From Acidobacteriota bacterium (lineage in GTDB: Bacteria; Acidobacteriota; Vicinamibacteria; Vicinamibacterales; SCN-69-37), in contig SYFT01000107.1 of assembly GCA_005799825.1 (NCBI GenBank), positions 1-47,965 of the forward strand: 47,965 nucleotides of DNA, given 5' to 3'. Within the stretch, counting starts at the first letter, position 1, and every line of letters begins with the position of its first letter. Under the pieces are notes generated by a model, which worked only from the letters and a program-made list of their open reading frames with translations, had not been told where the DNA came from and did no database searches. The position numbers and the translations under genes are program-made. This document shows, one piece after another, positions 1 through 7,759 of this stretch.

Positions 1-339
1 ATTACTCTTGGCTAGTTCGACTTCATCTTTTTTACCCAGATGGCGTAAACGCTTGTAATGGTTGTAAACCGCTACTGAAAGAGTACGTTTCGCTACATCC
101 TGACCAATAACGTATTGACCAAGCAGATCAAAAATTTCTTGGGGGGTGGGAAGATCGGATTTTGGGCTGCCTACAGTTTCTACAGTGGTTGCCTCATCAC
201 GAATGATGTCATTGCATAAGTCAATGCACTCATCACACACGAAGACAGACGGGCCGGCAATCAGCTTGCGGACGTCGTTCTGATCCTTGTTGCAGAACGA
301 GCAGCGGAGGACGTCGGTGTCACCGATTTTTTTGGTCAT
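1..339 (-). CDS. clpX: ClpX, ATP-binding subunit of Clp protease (N-terminal part, runs off the window)
   Basis: ClpX is the AAA+ unfoldase that feeds substrates to ClpP in the cytoplasm. The 113 codons visible from the ATG at 337-339 encode the N-terminal zinc-binding domain, with cysteine pairs CSFC (about residues 13-16) and CDEC (about 34-37) and the conserved [14 protein letters not shown] block. The start of the AAA+ region follows ([20 protein letters not shown]), and the Walker A lies beyond the window. It follows clpP by 30 bp on the same strand in the usual tig-clpP-clpX order. Odd feature: codons up to about residue 35 are GC-rich like the rest of the window. The part encoded by roughly 1-240 is AT-rich (tta, gta, cgt, act, aat codons), and its residues resemble betaproteobacterial ClpX. 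This may be a chimeric contig end. Confidence 0.93.
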   Translation of the reverse strand, partial: MTKKIGDTDVLRCSFCNKDQNDVRKLIAGPSVFVCDECIDLCNDIIRDEATTVETVGSPKSDLPTPQEIFDLLGQYVIGQDVAKRTLSVAVYNHYKRLRHLGKKDEVELAKSN

Positions 340-369
340 GAAACCTTCCGAGGTGTCGGCCCGCCAGCG

Positions 370-972
370 CTACGCGCGGCGATTGAGAACCTCGTCGATG
401 ATACCGTAGTCTTTTGCCTCGGCCGCGCCCAGGATGTAATCGCGGTCGGTGTCCTGAGCGATCTTGGTCAGGGGTTGCCCCGAGTGCCGGGCCAGAATCT
501 CATTCAATTGCGCACGCATGCGCAGAATTTCCCTGGCGTGGATGTCGATATCGCTCGCCTGGCCCCGCAGCCCGGACATGGACGGCTGGTGGATCAGGAT
601 GCGCGCGTTGGGCAGTGAGAACCGCTTCCCCTTTGCGCCGGCCGCCAGCAGCACCGCAGCCATCGACGCCGCCTGGCCGATGCAATACGTCTGCACCTGC
701 TGTTTGATGAACTGCATCGTGTCGTAAATGGCCAGACCGGCCGTGATCGATCCCCCGGGACTGTTCACATAGAGGAGGATGTCGCGCTCCGGGTCCTCAG
801 CTTCAAGGAACAGCATCTGCGCAATCACCAGGTTCGCAATCGCATCGTCGATCTCTGTGCCGATGAAGATGATCCCGTCCTTGAGCAGCCGCGAGAAAAT
901 GTCGTACGCCCGTTCCCCACGGTTCGTCTGCTCGACGACCAGCGGCACGAGTTGCGATTTCGGAGTCACCAT
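370..972 (-). CDS. clpP: ATP-dependent Clp protease proteolytic subunit
   Basis: This is the serine peptidase that forms the double-heptamer chamber of the cytoplasmic Clp protease and degrades unfolded proteins delivered by ClpX. The 200-residue length is normal. The catalytic serine is Ser103 in GQAASMAA and the histidine is His128 in ILIHQP. The aspartate lies in DTDRD at 174-178. The SPGGS oxyanion-hole segment is at 71-75. The ATG (970-972) directly abuts the tig stop codon (973-975), so the two are probably translationally coupled in a tig-clpP-clpX operon. No anomaly was seen. Confidence 0.97.
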   Translation of the reverse strand: MVTPKSQLVPLVVEQTNRGERAYDIFSRLLKDGIIFIGTEIDDAIANLVIAQMLFLEAEDPERDILLYVNSPGGSITAGLAIYDTMQFIKQQVQTYCIGQAASMAAVLLAAGAKGKRFSLPNARILIHQPSMSGLRGQASDIDIHAREILRMRAQLNEILARHSGQPLTKIAQDTDRDYILGAAEAKDYGIIDEVLNRRA

Positions 973-2247
973 CTAAGAGACCTGCGCTTTCTCGAGCAGC
1001 CACGCCACCGTTTTTTCGCGGCGGATCCCCGACTCAATCGGGCCAACTCCGCCTTCCTTTTCCAATCGCGCCCGGACGGCTGCCGCCGTGCGCCCAGTGC
1101 GTTCTGCGAACTTCTCCACCTCGGCGACTAGGTCCTCTTCGCCGACTGCAAGGCCTTCCCGCCGCGCAATTTCGTCGAGCACCAGGGTGCTCTTGACCGT
1201 TTCCTCCGACGGCCCCTTCTGCCGCTCCCGGAACTCCTGCCAGTCGATGCCCGCCTTCATCGGGTCCATCCCCTGGTCCATCAGGCGGCGCACAAATTCT
1301 TCGAGCCGCCGATCAATCTCCCGATCCACCAGCACCGCCGGCACCGGAGTGCGCATGCGAGCCGCCAAATCCTGCAAGAGGTCGTGCCGCACCTTGTGTT
1401 CGGCCTCGTGCTCCGCTTCGTGCTGCAGATCGTGCCGGATCCGGTCGCGCAGCGCCTCAAGCGTTTCGACTTCGCTCACTTCTTTCGCGAACTCGTCGGT
1501 CAGCTCGGCCAACTCCTTGCGGCGCAGTCCCTTGACCGACACCTCGTAGTCCACCGTGACGCCCGCCAGCTCGGGCACTTCATAGTCTGTGGGATACGCC
1601 ACCGAGAACGTCCGTGTGTCACCTGCTGCGACGCCGCTCAGGTTTTCGTCAAACCCGGGCGGGTTGCCTTTCGCGCCGAGTTCGATTGAGACGTTCTGCA
1701 TTGGCTCCGGCTTGGCATCGTCTTTCTTGACCGTACGGGTGACGTCCATCAGGACGGCGTCGCCGACGGCTGCGGTGCGGTCTTCCACCGGGTGCCACTT
1801 GGCGGCCCGCTGGCGCAGTTGTTCCAGCACCTGGTCCACAGCGCCCACCTCAAGGATGGCCGGTGGTTTGGTCAGCGCGATGCCCGTATATTCGCCAGGG
1901 TCGATGGGCGGCACCGTTTCAAACTCTGCGAGAAATGTGAGCGGCCGGCCCTCATCAAGGACGACATCCTTGATGTCGGGCGTGGCCACAGGCCGCAAAC
2001 CCCGCTCGCGCAAAGCCTCATCCACCAGGTGCGGGATCATCGCGTTCGCCACGTCATACAGAATCTGGTCCTTGTAGCGTTGCTTGACAACAGTCATGGG
2101 CACCTTGCCCTGGCGGAATCCGGGCACGCGGGCGCTACGGCTGTAGCCCTGCGCCACTTTCTGGATTTCGACCGCCACGGCCTCAGGCGGTACTTCAAAC
2201 AGCAGATGTTTCTGGGTCTCGGTGACCTCGGTCAGTTCGATCTTCAT
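973..2247 (-). CDS. tig: Trigger factor, ribosome-associated chaperone and peptidyl-prolyl isomerase
   Basis: Trigger factor binds near the ribosome exit tunnel and helps nascent proteins fold. The N-terminal ribosome-binding domain carries the signature GFRQGKVP at about residues 45-52. An FKBP-like PPIase domain follows at roughly 150-240 (WHPVEDRTAAVGDAV onward), then a long charged helical C-terminal domain (HEAEHEAEHKVRHDLL). The length of 424 aa is typical. I chose the ATG at 2245-2247 over the GTG one codon upstream (2248-2250), because a TACAAT box ends exactly 7 nt before this ATG, as in several other genes here. It is first in the tig-clpP-clpX operon. Confidence 0.95.
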   Translation of the reverse strand: MKIELTEVTETQKHLLFEVPPEAVAVEIQKVAQGYSRSARVPGFRQGKVPMTVVKQRYKDQILYDVANAMIPHLVDEALRERGLRPVATPDIKDVVLDEGRPLTFLAEFETVPPIDPGEYTGIALTKPPAILEVGAVDQVLEQLRQRAAKWHPVEDRTAAVGDAVLMDVTRTVKKDDAKPEPMQNVSIELGAKGNPPGFDENLSGVAAGDTRTFSVAYPTDYEVPELAGVTVDYEVSVKGLRRKELAELTDEFAKEVSEVETLEALRDRIRHDLQHEAEHEAEHKVRHDLLQDLAARMRTPVPAVLVDREIDRRLEEFVRRLMDQGMDPMKAGIDWQEFRERQKGPSEETVKSTLVLDEIARREGLAVGEEDLVAEVEKFAERTGRTAAAVRARLEKEGGVGPIESGIRREKTVAWLLEKAQVS

Positions 2248-2254
2248 CACTTCA

Positions 2255-2260
2255 ATTGTA
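2255..2260 (-). promoter_or_regulatory. Probable -10 box of the tig-clpP-clpX operon
   Basis: On the minus strand the sequence reads CCTATACAATTGAAGTGATG. TACAAT ends 7 nt before the ATG at 2247, so transcription would begin at or within a base or two of the start codon (leaderless mRNA). This is inferred from the box and its spacing; no clear -35 box was recognised. Confidence 0.5.
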
Positions 2261-2288
2261 TAGGTGTGCGTGGGCGTTGCGGGTGAGA

Positions 2289-2375
2289 TGGTGCGAAAGG
2301 GGGGAGTCGAACCCCCAAGGCCTTCCGGCCACCGGATTCTAAGTCCGGCGCGTCTGCCAGTTCCGCCACTCTCGC
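2289..2375 (-). tRNA. tRNA-Leu (anticodon UAG)
   Basis: The minus strand folds as a class II tRNA. The acceptor stem GCGAGAG pairs with CTTTCGC, followed by discriminator A and an encoded CCA (2289-2291). The anticodon stem CCGGA/TCCGG encloses loop CTTAGAA, with anticodon TAG. A long variable arm (GTGGCCGGAAGGCC...) is typical of leucine tRNA, and the T arm holds GTTCGA. It lies upstream of the tig promoter on the same strand. Confidence 0.96.
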
Positions 2376-2446
2376 GTCCCGTCCAGATTACCAGATAGAT
2401 GAAAACTCGGGGGGCCGCAAAGCCTTGTAGGTGGCCGTCTGCGCAC

Positions 2447-2458
2447 GGGGGGGGGGGG
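2447..2458 (+). repeat. Homopolymer tract of 12 G
   Basis: Twelve consecutive G residues lie 103 bp upstream of the chosen start of the S41 peptidase, and 13 bp before an alternative in-frame ATG at 2472. Such tracts can vary in length by slippage. They are also a common sequencing or assembly error site. Confidence 0.6.
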
Positions 2459-2561
2459 AACTCGTCAAGTCATGTCGGGCGGTGGGCGGCAGGGAGGTGG
2501 CAGAAGTGGTGAGCCCGCCGATGTTCGCCTGCGAACGGCCTCGTGTTGTACCGTGCTCGCC

Positions 2562-5500
2562 ATGGGACGTCTCCTTCTTCGTGCCGCGTTATTTACCGCA
2601 CTTGCATCGTCATCGGTCGTTGCGCAGGGCCCGGTGGTCCGTGCGCAGGGGCCCGTGCCGACCGTGATCGCCTCGGAACCCGGCATCTCTCCTGACGGCG
2701 CGGAGATCGCATTCGCTTCGGGCGGCGACATCTGGTCTGTGCTGGCCGCCGGAGGGGAAGCGCGGCTGCTCGTGTCGCACGAAGCCACCGAACGTCGCCC
2801 CTTGTATTCGCCCGATGGGCGCCGCCTGGCCTTTATGTCGTCGCGCACAGGCGGCGGGGACATTTACGTGCTCACTCTTGACTCGGGCGCGCTGCGACGG
2901 CTCACTTCGGATGACGGAGCGGAGACACTGGAAGCGTGGTCGCCCGACGGCCGGTGGGTCTACCTCTCTGCCACCAGCCGCGACATTGCCGGGATGAACG
3001 ACGTGTATCGCGTGTCGGCCGAGGGCGGCACACCGATGCCCGTGAGCGATGAACGCTACGTCAACGAATTTCACGTGGCGCCGTCGCCCGATGGAGCGTC
3101 CCTTGTGGTCGCGGCACGCGGGATCGCGTCGGCACAGTGGTGGCGGCGTGGAAGCAGTCATATTGATCAATCGGAGTTGTGGTGGAAGTCTGGACTTGAC
3201 GGCACTTCCGCCTATCGCCAATTGACGACGCGGGATGCGCGTCAGGTGTGGCCGATGTTGAGCGCGGACGCTCGAGTGCTGTATTACGTGTCAGACCGTG
3301 GAGGCGCCGAAAACATCTGGATGCGCGCGATGCCAACCGCGCCGGGCGCGGCCGCGCTCGACGCCGGGCGGAAGGTGACGACCTTTACAGACGGCCGCGT
3401 GTTGTTTCCATCACTTTCGGCGAACGGGAGGGTGATGGTGTTCGAGCGGGAGTTCGGTGTGTGGACGTTTGACCCGGCCACACGGACCACACGCCAACTA
3501 CCGATTCGCCTGAAGGGCACGCCGGCCGCACCGGTCTCGGAGCGTCAGCGAGTGACGAACGGCTTCTCGGGTCTCGCGTTGTCACCTGACGGCCGAAAGG
3601 TGGCGTTCGTGGCGCGCGGCATCCTCTTTGCGGCGTCGGCCCAGGATGCCGGCGACGCCACGCGAGTGACTACGCTGCCGGGGATTGTGTCGCAGCCGGT
3701 CTGGGCATCCGACAGCCGGCGGTTGGCTTACGTCGCAGCGCGTGACGGAGCGCAACGCCTCTACTTGTACGACTTCGTGTCGAATCAGGAGACCACACTC
3801 ACACGAGGAGCTGGCGTGGACATCTCACCGGTGTTTTCGCCCGATGGCAATCAAATGGCGTTTCTGCGCGACAGGCGCGAGTTGCGCGTGCTGACGATCG
3901 CCACCGCGGCCGAACGTGTTCTTGCGTCGGGTGCGTTTGCTGATGCGATTGACACGCCGGTGCCCGCGTGGTCGCCCGACGGCAAATGGATCGCGCTGTT
4001 TGCCATCGGCGCCAAGTCATTTGCGAACGTCAGCCTGGTGCCGGTGGGCGCACCCGGGGGGCCGCCGCGTCCGATCAGCTTTTTCTCAAACGTCTATGCC
4101 AACTCGCTTGCATGGTCGCCCGATGGGCGCACCATATTCTTCGACACGAGGCAGCGAACCGAGCAGGGCCAACTGGCGCGCGTGGATCTCACACGGCGTA
4201 CGCCGAGATTCCGCGAGGACCTGTTCCGCGATCTCTTTCTCACACCCGCGCGACCCTCGGTGCCGGTCCCGCCGCCTTCCGCCTCCGCTTCTGCCGGCGC
4301 TACGGCGGACAAGCCGCTGATGTCGCCAGTCGCCGTTGAGCTCGTATTCGAGGGTGTGCGAGGGCGGCTGTCACTGCTGCCGCTGGGCCTGGACGTGCAG
4401 GGCGTCACTGTCAGCCCAGATGGAAAGCTGGCGCTGGTGGCTGCGGCGGCGGCTGGACAGACGAATCTCTACGCGTACTCGCTGGACGAACTCGGCGAGC
4501 GGCCGGTTGCGAGACAACTGACCACCACTGCCGGCGCGAAGGCGGATGCGCAGTTCAGCCCAGACGGCCGGGAGGTGTACTACCTGGACGCGGGGCGCAT
4601 CCAGATCGCCACCGTGGAGCGCCGTGAGGCACGCCCACTCGTCGTCACTGCTGAGTTCACCACAGATTTCGCCACCGACAAGTTCGAGGTGTTCCGTGAG
4701 GCCTGGACGCTCTTGCGCGACAACTTTTTTGATCCGACTTTCAACGGTGTGAATTGGGAAGGCTCACGGGAGCGGTACGGGCCCCTGGTGGCCGCCGCCG
4801 CCACGCCCGATGAAATGCGGCGCGTCATGAGCCTGATGATAGGCGAGCTGAATGCGTCACATCTCGGCCTCTCGGGGCCGGGTGGCGGGGCACCTGTCGT
4901 CGGGCAGCTGGGATTGCGTTTCGACCGGAAGATCTTCGAAGCCAACGGTCAGTTGCGGATCACCGAAGTCGTGATGCTGGGTCCAGCTGACGTGTCGGGC
5001 CAGGTCAAGGTGGGTGACTACCTCCGTTCGGTCGGGGGCCGTCCCGTCGCTGCGGGGTTCAGCCTCGACGAGGCGCTGGCACACACCGTGGACCGGCGGG
5101 TGACCATCACGGTGTCGTCCACCCCCGGCGACACTCTGCGCGAGGTGGCGCTCAAGCCGATCGATCAGGGGACCGAAAAGTCACTGCTGTACCGGCAGTG
5201 GGTGGAGCGCAATCGCGAGTACGTGCTCAAGACGAGTGGTGGACGACTGGGATACGTGCACATGCTCAACATGAGCGCCGCCGCGCTTGACCAACTCCAC
5301 ATCGACCTGGACGTGGAAAATCACGAACGTGATGGCGTGGTGATCGACCTGCGCAACAACAACGGCGGGTTTGTGAATGCATATGCGCTTGATGTGTTCG
5401 CGCGCCGACCGTACCTGACGATGTCACTCAGGGGCCTGCCCGAATCCCCCGCGCGGACAGTGTTGGGCCAGCGCGCGCTGGAGTTGCCGACCGTGCTCGT

Positions 5501-5813
5501 GGTCAATCAGCATTCGTTGTCTGACGCCGAAGACTTTACCGAGGGGTATCGCTCGCTGAAGTTGGGGCCAATCGTGGGTGAGCCCACGGCCGGCTGGATC
5601 ATCTACACGTGGAATCAGCGTCTTGTGGACGGTTCAACACTCCGGTTGCCGCGTATGCGCATTCGCGCCGCCGACGGTACCGACATGGAGATGCAGCCAC
5701 GCGGCGTTGACGTTGCCGCGTCGCGACCGCTTGGCGAGGGCGCCACCGGACACGACACCCAGCTCGATCGCGCGATTCGGACATTACTAACCAAATTGGG
5801 ATTCGCAGAATAA
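2562..5813 (+). CDS. Secreted tricorn-like S41 family peptidase with beta-propeller and PDZ domains
   Basis: This is a large exported serine protease resembling the tricorn core protease architecture. From the ATG at 2562 the protein has 1083 residues and opens with a signal peptide (MGRLLLRAALFTALASSSVVAQ). I prefer this start to 2472, which would bury the signal. About 650 residues of PD40/WD40-like blades follow, with many SPDG(R/K/A) motifs. Next come a tricorn C1-like helical region (FEVFREAWTLLRDNFF), a PDZ segment (about 760-860, GQVKVGDYLRSVGG) and an S41 catalytic domain. The probable nucleophile is Ser987 in HSLSDAEDF, followed by GEPTAGW. It probably degrades peptides outside the cytoplasm. 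It ends at the inverted repeat at 5814. Its substrate is unknown. Confidence 0.88.
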   Translation: MGRLLLRAALFTALASSSVVAQGPVVRAQGPVPTVIASEPGISPDGAEIAFASGGDIWSVLAAGGEARLLVSHEATERRPLYSPDGRRLAFMSSRTGGGDIYVLTLDSGALRRLTSDDGAETLEAWSPDGRWVYLSATSRDIAGMNDVYRVSAEGGTPMPVSDERYVNEFHVAPSPDGASLVVAARGIASAQWWRRGSSHIDQSELWWKSGLDGTSAYRQLTTRDARQVWPMLSADARVLYYVSDRGGAENIWMRAMPTAPGAAALDAGRKVTTFTDGRVLFPSLSANGRVMVFEREFGVWTFDPATRTTRQLPIRLKGTPAAPVSERQRVTNGFSGLALSPDGRKVAFVARGILFAASAQDAGDATRVTTLPGIVSQPVWASDSRRLAYVAARDGAQRLYLYDFVSNQETTLTRGAGVDISPVFSPDGNQMAFLRDRRELRVLTIATAAERVLASGAFADAIDTPVPAWSPDGKWIALFAIGAKSFANVSLVPVGAPGGPPRPISFFSNVYANSLAWSPDGRTIFFDTRQRTEQGQLARVDLTRRTPRFREDLFRDLFLTPARPSVPVPPPSASASAGATADKPLMSPVAVELVFEGVRGRLSLLPLGLDVQGVTVSPDGKLALVAAAAAGQTNLYAYSLDELGERPVARQLTTTAGAKADAQFSPDGREVYYLDAGRIQIATVERREARPLVVTAEFTTDFATDKFEVFREAWTLLRDNFFDPTFNGVNWEGSRERYGPLVAAAATPDEMRRVMSLMIGELNASHLGLSGPGGGAPVVGQLGLRFDRKIFEANGQLRITEVVMLGPADVSGQVKVGDYLRSVGGRPVAAGFSLDEALAHTVDRRVTITVSSTPGDTLREVALKPIDQGTEKSLLYRQWVERNREYVLKTSGGRLGYVHMLNMSAAALDQLHIDLDVENHERDGVVIDLRNNNGGFVNAYALDVFARRPYLTMSLRGLPESPARTVLGQRALELPTVLVVNQHSLSDAEDFTEGYRSLKLGPIVGEPTAGWIIYTWNQRLVDGSTLRLPRMRIRAADGTDMEMQPRGVDVAASRPLGEGATGHDTQLDRAIRTLLTKLGFAE

Positions 5814-5933
5814 AGGGGGACGGGTGTGTTTTCCACAGATTTGGCCAAAACGGGGACAGGCCTCGAATCTTCAGTCTCGTTCGAGGCCTGTCCCCGTTTT
5901 GGCCAAATCTGTGGAAAACATACCCGTCCCCCT
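5814..5933. repeat. Near-perfect 54-bp inverted repeat (long hairpin) between convergent genes
   Basis: The arms at 5814-5867 and 5880-5933 are complementary over 54 nt with a single non-Watson-Crick position (G-T), around a 12-nt loop (5868-5879). The arms contain CCACAGATTTGGCCAAAACG and GGGGACAGGCCTCGAA. It begins right after the S41 stop codon and overlaps the 3' end of the WYL regulator. It could terminate transcription from both sides. The length, near-identity and GGGGACAGG core also fit a mobile palindromic (REP/MITE-like) element. Confidence 0.9.
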
Positions 5934-6908
5934 GTATTGCTCCCCTGCCAGCCAGAGCTCGTCGCGCAGCGAATGCGCGAGCGCCTGCGGCGCAATGACG
6001 CGAACGTCGGCGCCGAACCCAAGAAGCCATGAGCGCAGTGCCCAGTCGTCCGACACGTCCAGCGTCATCCGCACCCGGCCATCGTCGAGGACGCTGACCT
6101 GCTGAGACTCGTGCCACGTGCGGCCCTGCACGTAGGGTGCGGCGCGGGGGGTAAACTCGATTTCAATGCGCTCAGGCTCGGCTGAGAACACGCCGAGCGA
6201 CGAGCCAAACACGTTCTTCGGGAGTTCCCGTGTTCTCCGGAAGGTCACTTCCTGCACCGCAAGACGTTCGATGCGCTCCACCGCAAACGTCCGGAACTCC
6301 GCGTACTGCGGCACCCACGCCACCAAATACACGCCGCCCTGGGCGAGCGCCAACTGGTAGGGCTGTAACGCGTAGGACTTGGCGCGGCGGCTGGCTGCCG
6401 AGAAGTACCGCATCTCGATGAGGCGACGATCCCGCACGGCTTCGAACAGCCGCTGCGTGACATCCACCAGTTCGCGGCGCGCGCCGCCAACGCCAGGCGC
6501 GGCCTTGGTCGACACCACCTGCGGCAACGTCGCCAGGAATTCACGCATGCGCGGATTCAGCGCGCCTTCAATCTTCGCGAGGGCCGCACGCAGCTCGTCA
6601 GCCAGCGGCCACGCCGACAGCGCTTCAACAATCGACCGGCTCAGATACAGCGCCGCCACGTCCTGCACACCTAAACCGGCTTCGACCGAACGAAACGGCT
6701 GCGCGTCCAGCTTCCAACGCTTGGTGTCGTGTTCTTCGCCTTCGTCGTAGATGGCGAACCCGGCTTCCTGCAACGCCTGCAGGTCGCGTCGAATCGTACG
6801 GGTCGTCACATCAGCCTGCGCCGCCAGATCGTGGATGGTCACACCGGTGCGCGACGACTCAACGGCGCGCAGAATCTGCCACTGACGAATGACTTCGGCG
6901 TTGCGCAA
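5871..6908 (-). CDS. WYL-domain transcriptional regulator with N-terminal helix-turn-helix
   Basis: The N-terminal 65 residues form a DeoR/HTH_11-type winged helix (VTIHDLAAQADVTTRTIRRDLQAL). The middle and C-terminal parts are a WYL domain (about 140-320) followed by the usual WCX extension. Family members bind DNA and often sense nucleic-acid or small-molecule ligands; the target here is unknown. The start is a TTG (6906-6908) that opens MRNAEVIRQWQ, with no strong Shine-Dalgarno. Odd feature: the normal protein end is near LWLAGEQY. The last ~20 residues (RGTGMFSTDLAKTGTGLERD) and the stop codon are encoded by the inverted repeat, which suggests insertion of the repeat into the 3' end of the gene. 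Length 345 aa. Confidence 0.85.
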   Translation of the reverse strand: MRNAEVIRQWQILRAVESSRTGVTIHDLAAQADVTTRTIRRDLQALQEAGFAIYDEGEEHDTKRWKLDAQPFRSVEAGLGVQDVAALYLSRSIVEALSAWPLADELRAALAKIEGALNPRMREFLATLPQVVSTKAAPGVGGARRELVDVTQRLFEAVRDRRLIEMRYFSAASRRAKSYALQPYQLALAQGGVYLVAWVPQYAEFRTFAVERIERLAVQEVTFRRTRELPKNVFGSSLGVFSAEPERIEIEFTPRAAPYVQGRTWHESQQVSVLDDGRVRMTLDVSDDWALRSWLLGFGADVRVIAPQALAHSLRDELWLAGEQYRGTGMFSTDLAKTGTGLERD

Positions 6909-7036
6909 CAGTTACACCGAGGGCAGATTGGCCCGGTCCATCGGCACAGACATCGGCGCGATTTTACGCTGATTTCACGGAGGTGTGACCCGTCCTGTCT
7001 TAGGCCCACCGCAGACTCGTGCCCATGGAGGGATAC

Positions 7037-7249
7037 ATGCAGCGATTTCACGGCACGGCGGCCAGGCCACTGGCACTGACGGAAGGATCGGGGTCCTGGG
7101 GTCCCGGAGTCCAGGGGCGCGTCACGGGTCCTGCCCGGATTCGATTGATGCGGAAGGACCTGTATGCCGAGTTGACTCGCCGGCGCCGGCGCGCCCAAAT
7201 CGCCGCGAGGCACCTGGTGGAGTCCCGCCGACCAGGGCGCGACTCCTGA
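7037..7249 (+). CDS. Possible small protein, unknown
   Basis: This is a 70-codon ORF from the ATG at 7037, with GGAGG (7025-7029) a few bases upstream. The C-terminal half is strongly basic (RKDLYAELTRRRRRAQIAARHL), which could be nucleic-acid binding or simply a GC-rich shadow. No family was recognised. The flanking 6909-7036 stretch contains nothing else I can support. Treat it as tentative. Confidence 0.25.
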   Translation: MQRFHGTAARPLALTEGSGSWGPGVQGRVTGPARIRLMRKDLYAELTRRRRRAQIAARHLVESRRPGRDS

Positions 7250-7266
7250 CTGCGTCCTACCTGGCC

Positions 7267-7683
7267 GTGGGCCAAACGGCACCAGCTCGCAACCCGTCTA
7301 CAACAGGACGCCGCCTTGATGGCCAGGAACAGGCCGGCCAGCGTTACGTCACGTTCGACTCAACGAATCGCTACACGCCGACAGGGCCCACAGCCATCAA
7401 GGACGAGTGCGATGTCTTCATGAACATCCGCCAAATCCTGCGCATGGCGCGAAATTCTGAGTGGACGACCACCGCACGGATGTCAGGGTTCAGGTTCAAC
7501 CCGACGAACTGGGGCGGAACCACTTTGGTCAATGTCTCTCGCGATGGCGAGGACGTGTGGACCGTCACGGCTGATGGCTTGAGCATCGCGGCGCTGGTTC
7601 AAGTCGTGAAAGGCAAAGAGACGTGCTTGGGCCAGCACTACATACCGTTCCAGATCGGGGTCGTCTGCCCGTGCTGCCCCTAG
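7267..7683 (+). CDS. Hypothetical protein, start uncertain
   Basis: The reading frame is open from 6985, but only the part after about 7330 looks protein-like (RYVTFDSTNRYTPTGPTAI, then MNIRQILRMARNSEWTT, GFRFNPTNWGGTTLVNVSRDG). The tail ends in Cys-rich VCPCCP. Candidate starts are GTG 7267 and ATG 7420, neither with a convincing ribosome binding site; GTG 7267 is given here. The WGGTTLVNVSRDG and VWTVTADG segments look like short beta strands. No family was recognised. The gene converges on the acyl-AMP ligase gene at 7760. Confidence 0.35.
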   Translation: MGQTAPARNPSTTGRRLDGQEQAGQRYVTFDSTNRYTPTGPTAIKDECDVFMNIRQILRMARNSEWTTTARMSGFRFNPTNWGGTTLVNVSRDGEDVWTVTADGLSIAALVQVVKGKETCLGQHYIPFQIGVVCPCCP

Positions 7684-7692
7684 AGTATTTTT

Positions 7693-7734
7693 CGTTTGCG
7701 TGTGCGGTCACTCGAGCTTGAGGAACAGCCCGAG
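7693..7734. repeat. Dispersed ~42-bp intergenic repeat, copy A
   Basis: CGTTTGCGTGTGCGGTCACT, then CGAGCTTGAGGAACAGCCCGAG, matches 34076-34119 apart from a few substitutions and single-base indels. It lies between convergent genes and runs into a short imperfect palindrome (AGCCC.GCTACGTAGC.GGGCT, 7727-7748). Function unknown; it could be a terminator-associated or REP-type element. Confidence 0.55.
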
Positions 7735-7759
7735 CTACGTAGCGGGCTCAATGTCTCGG

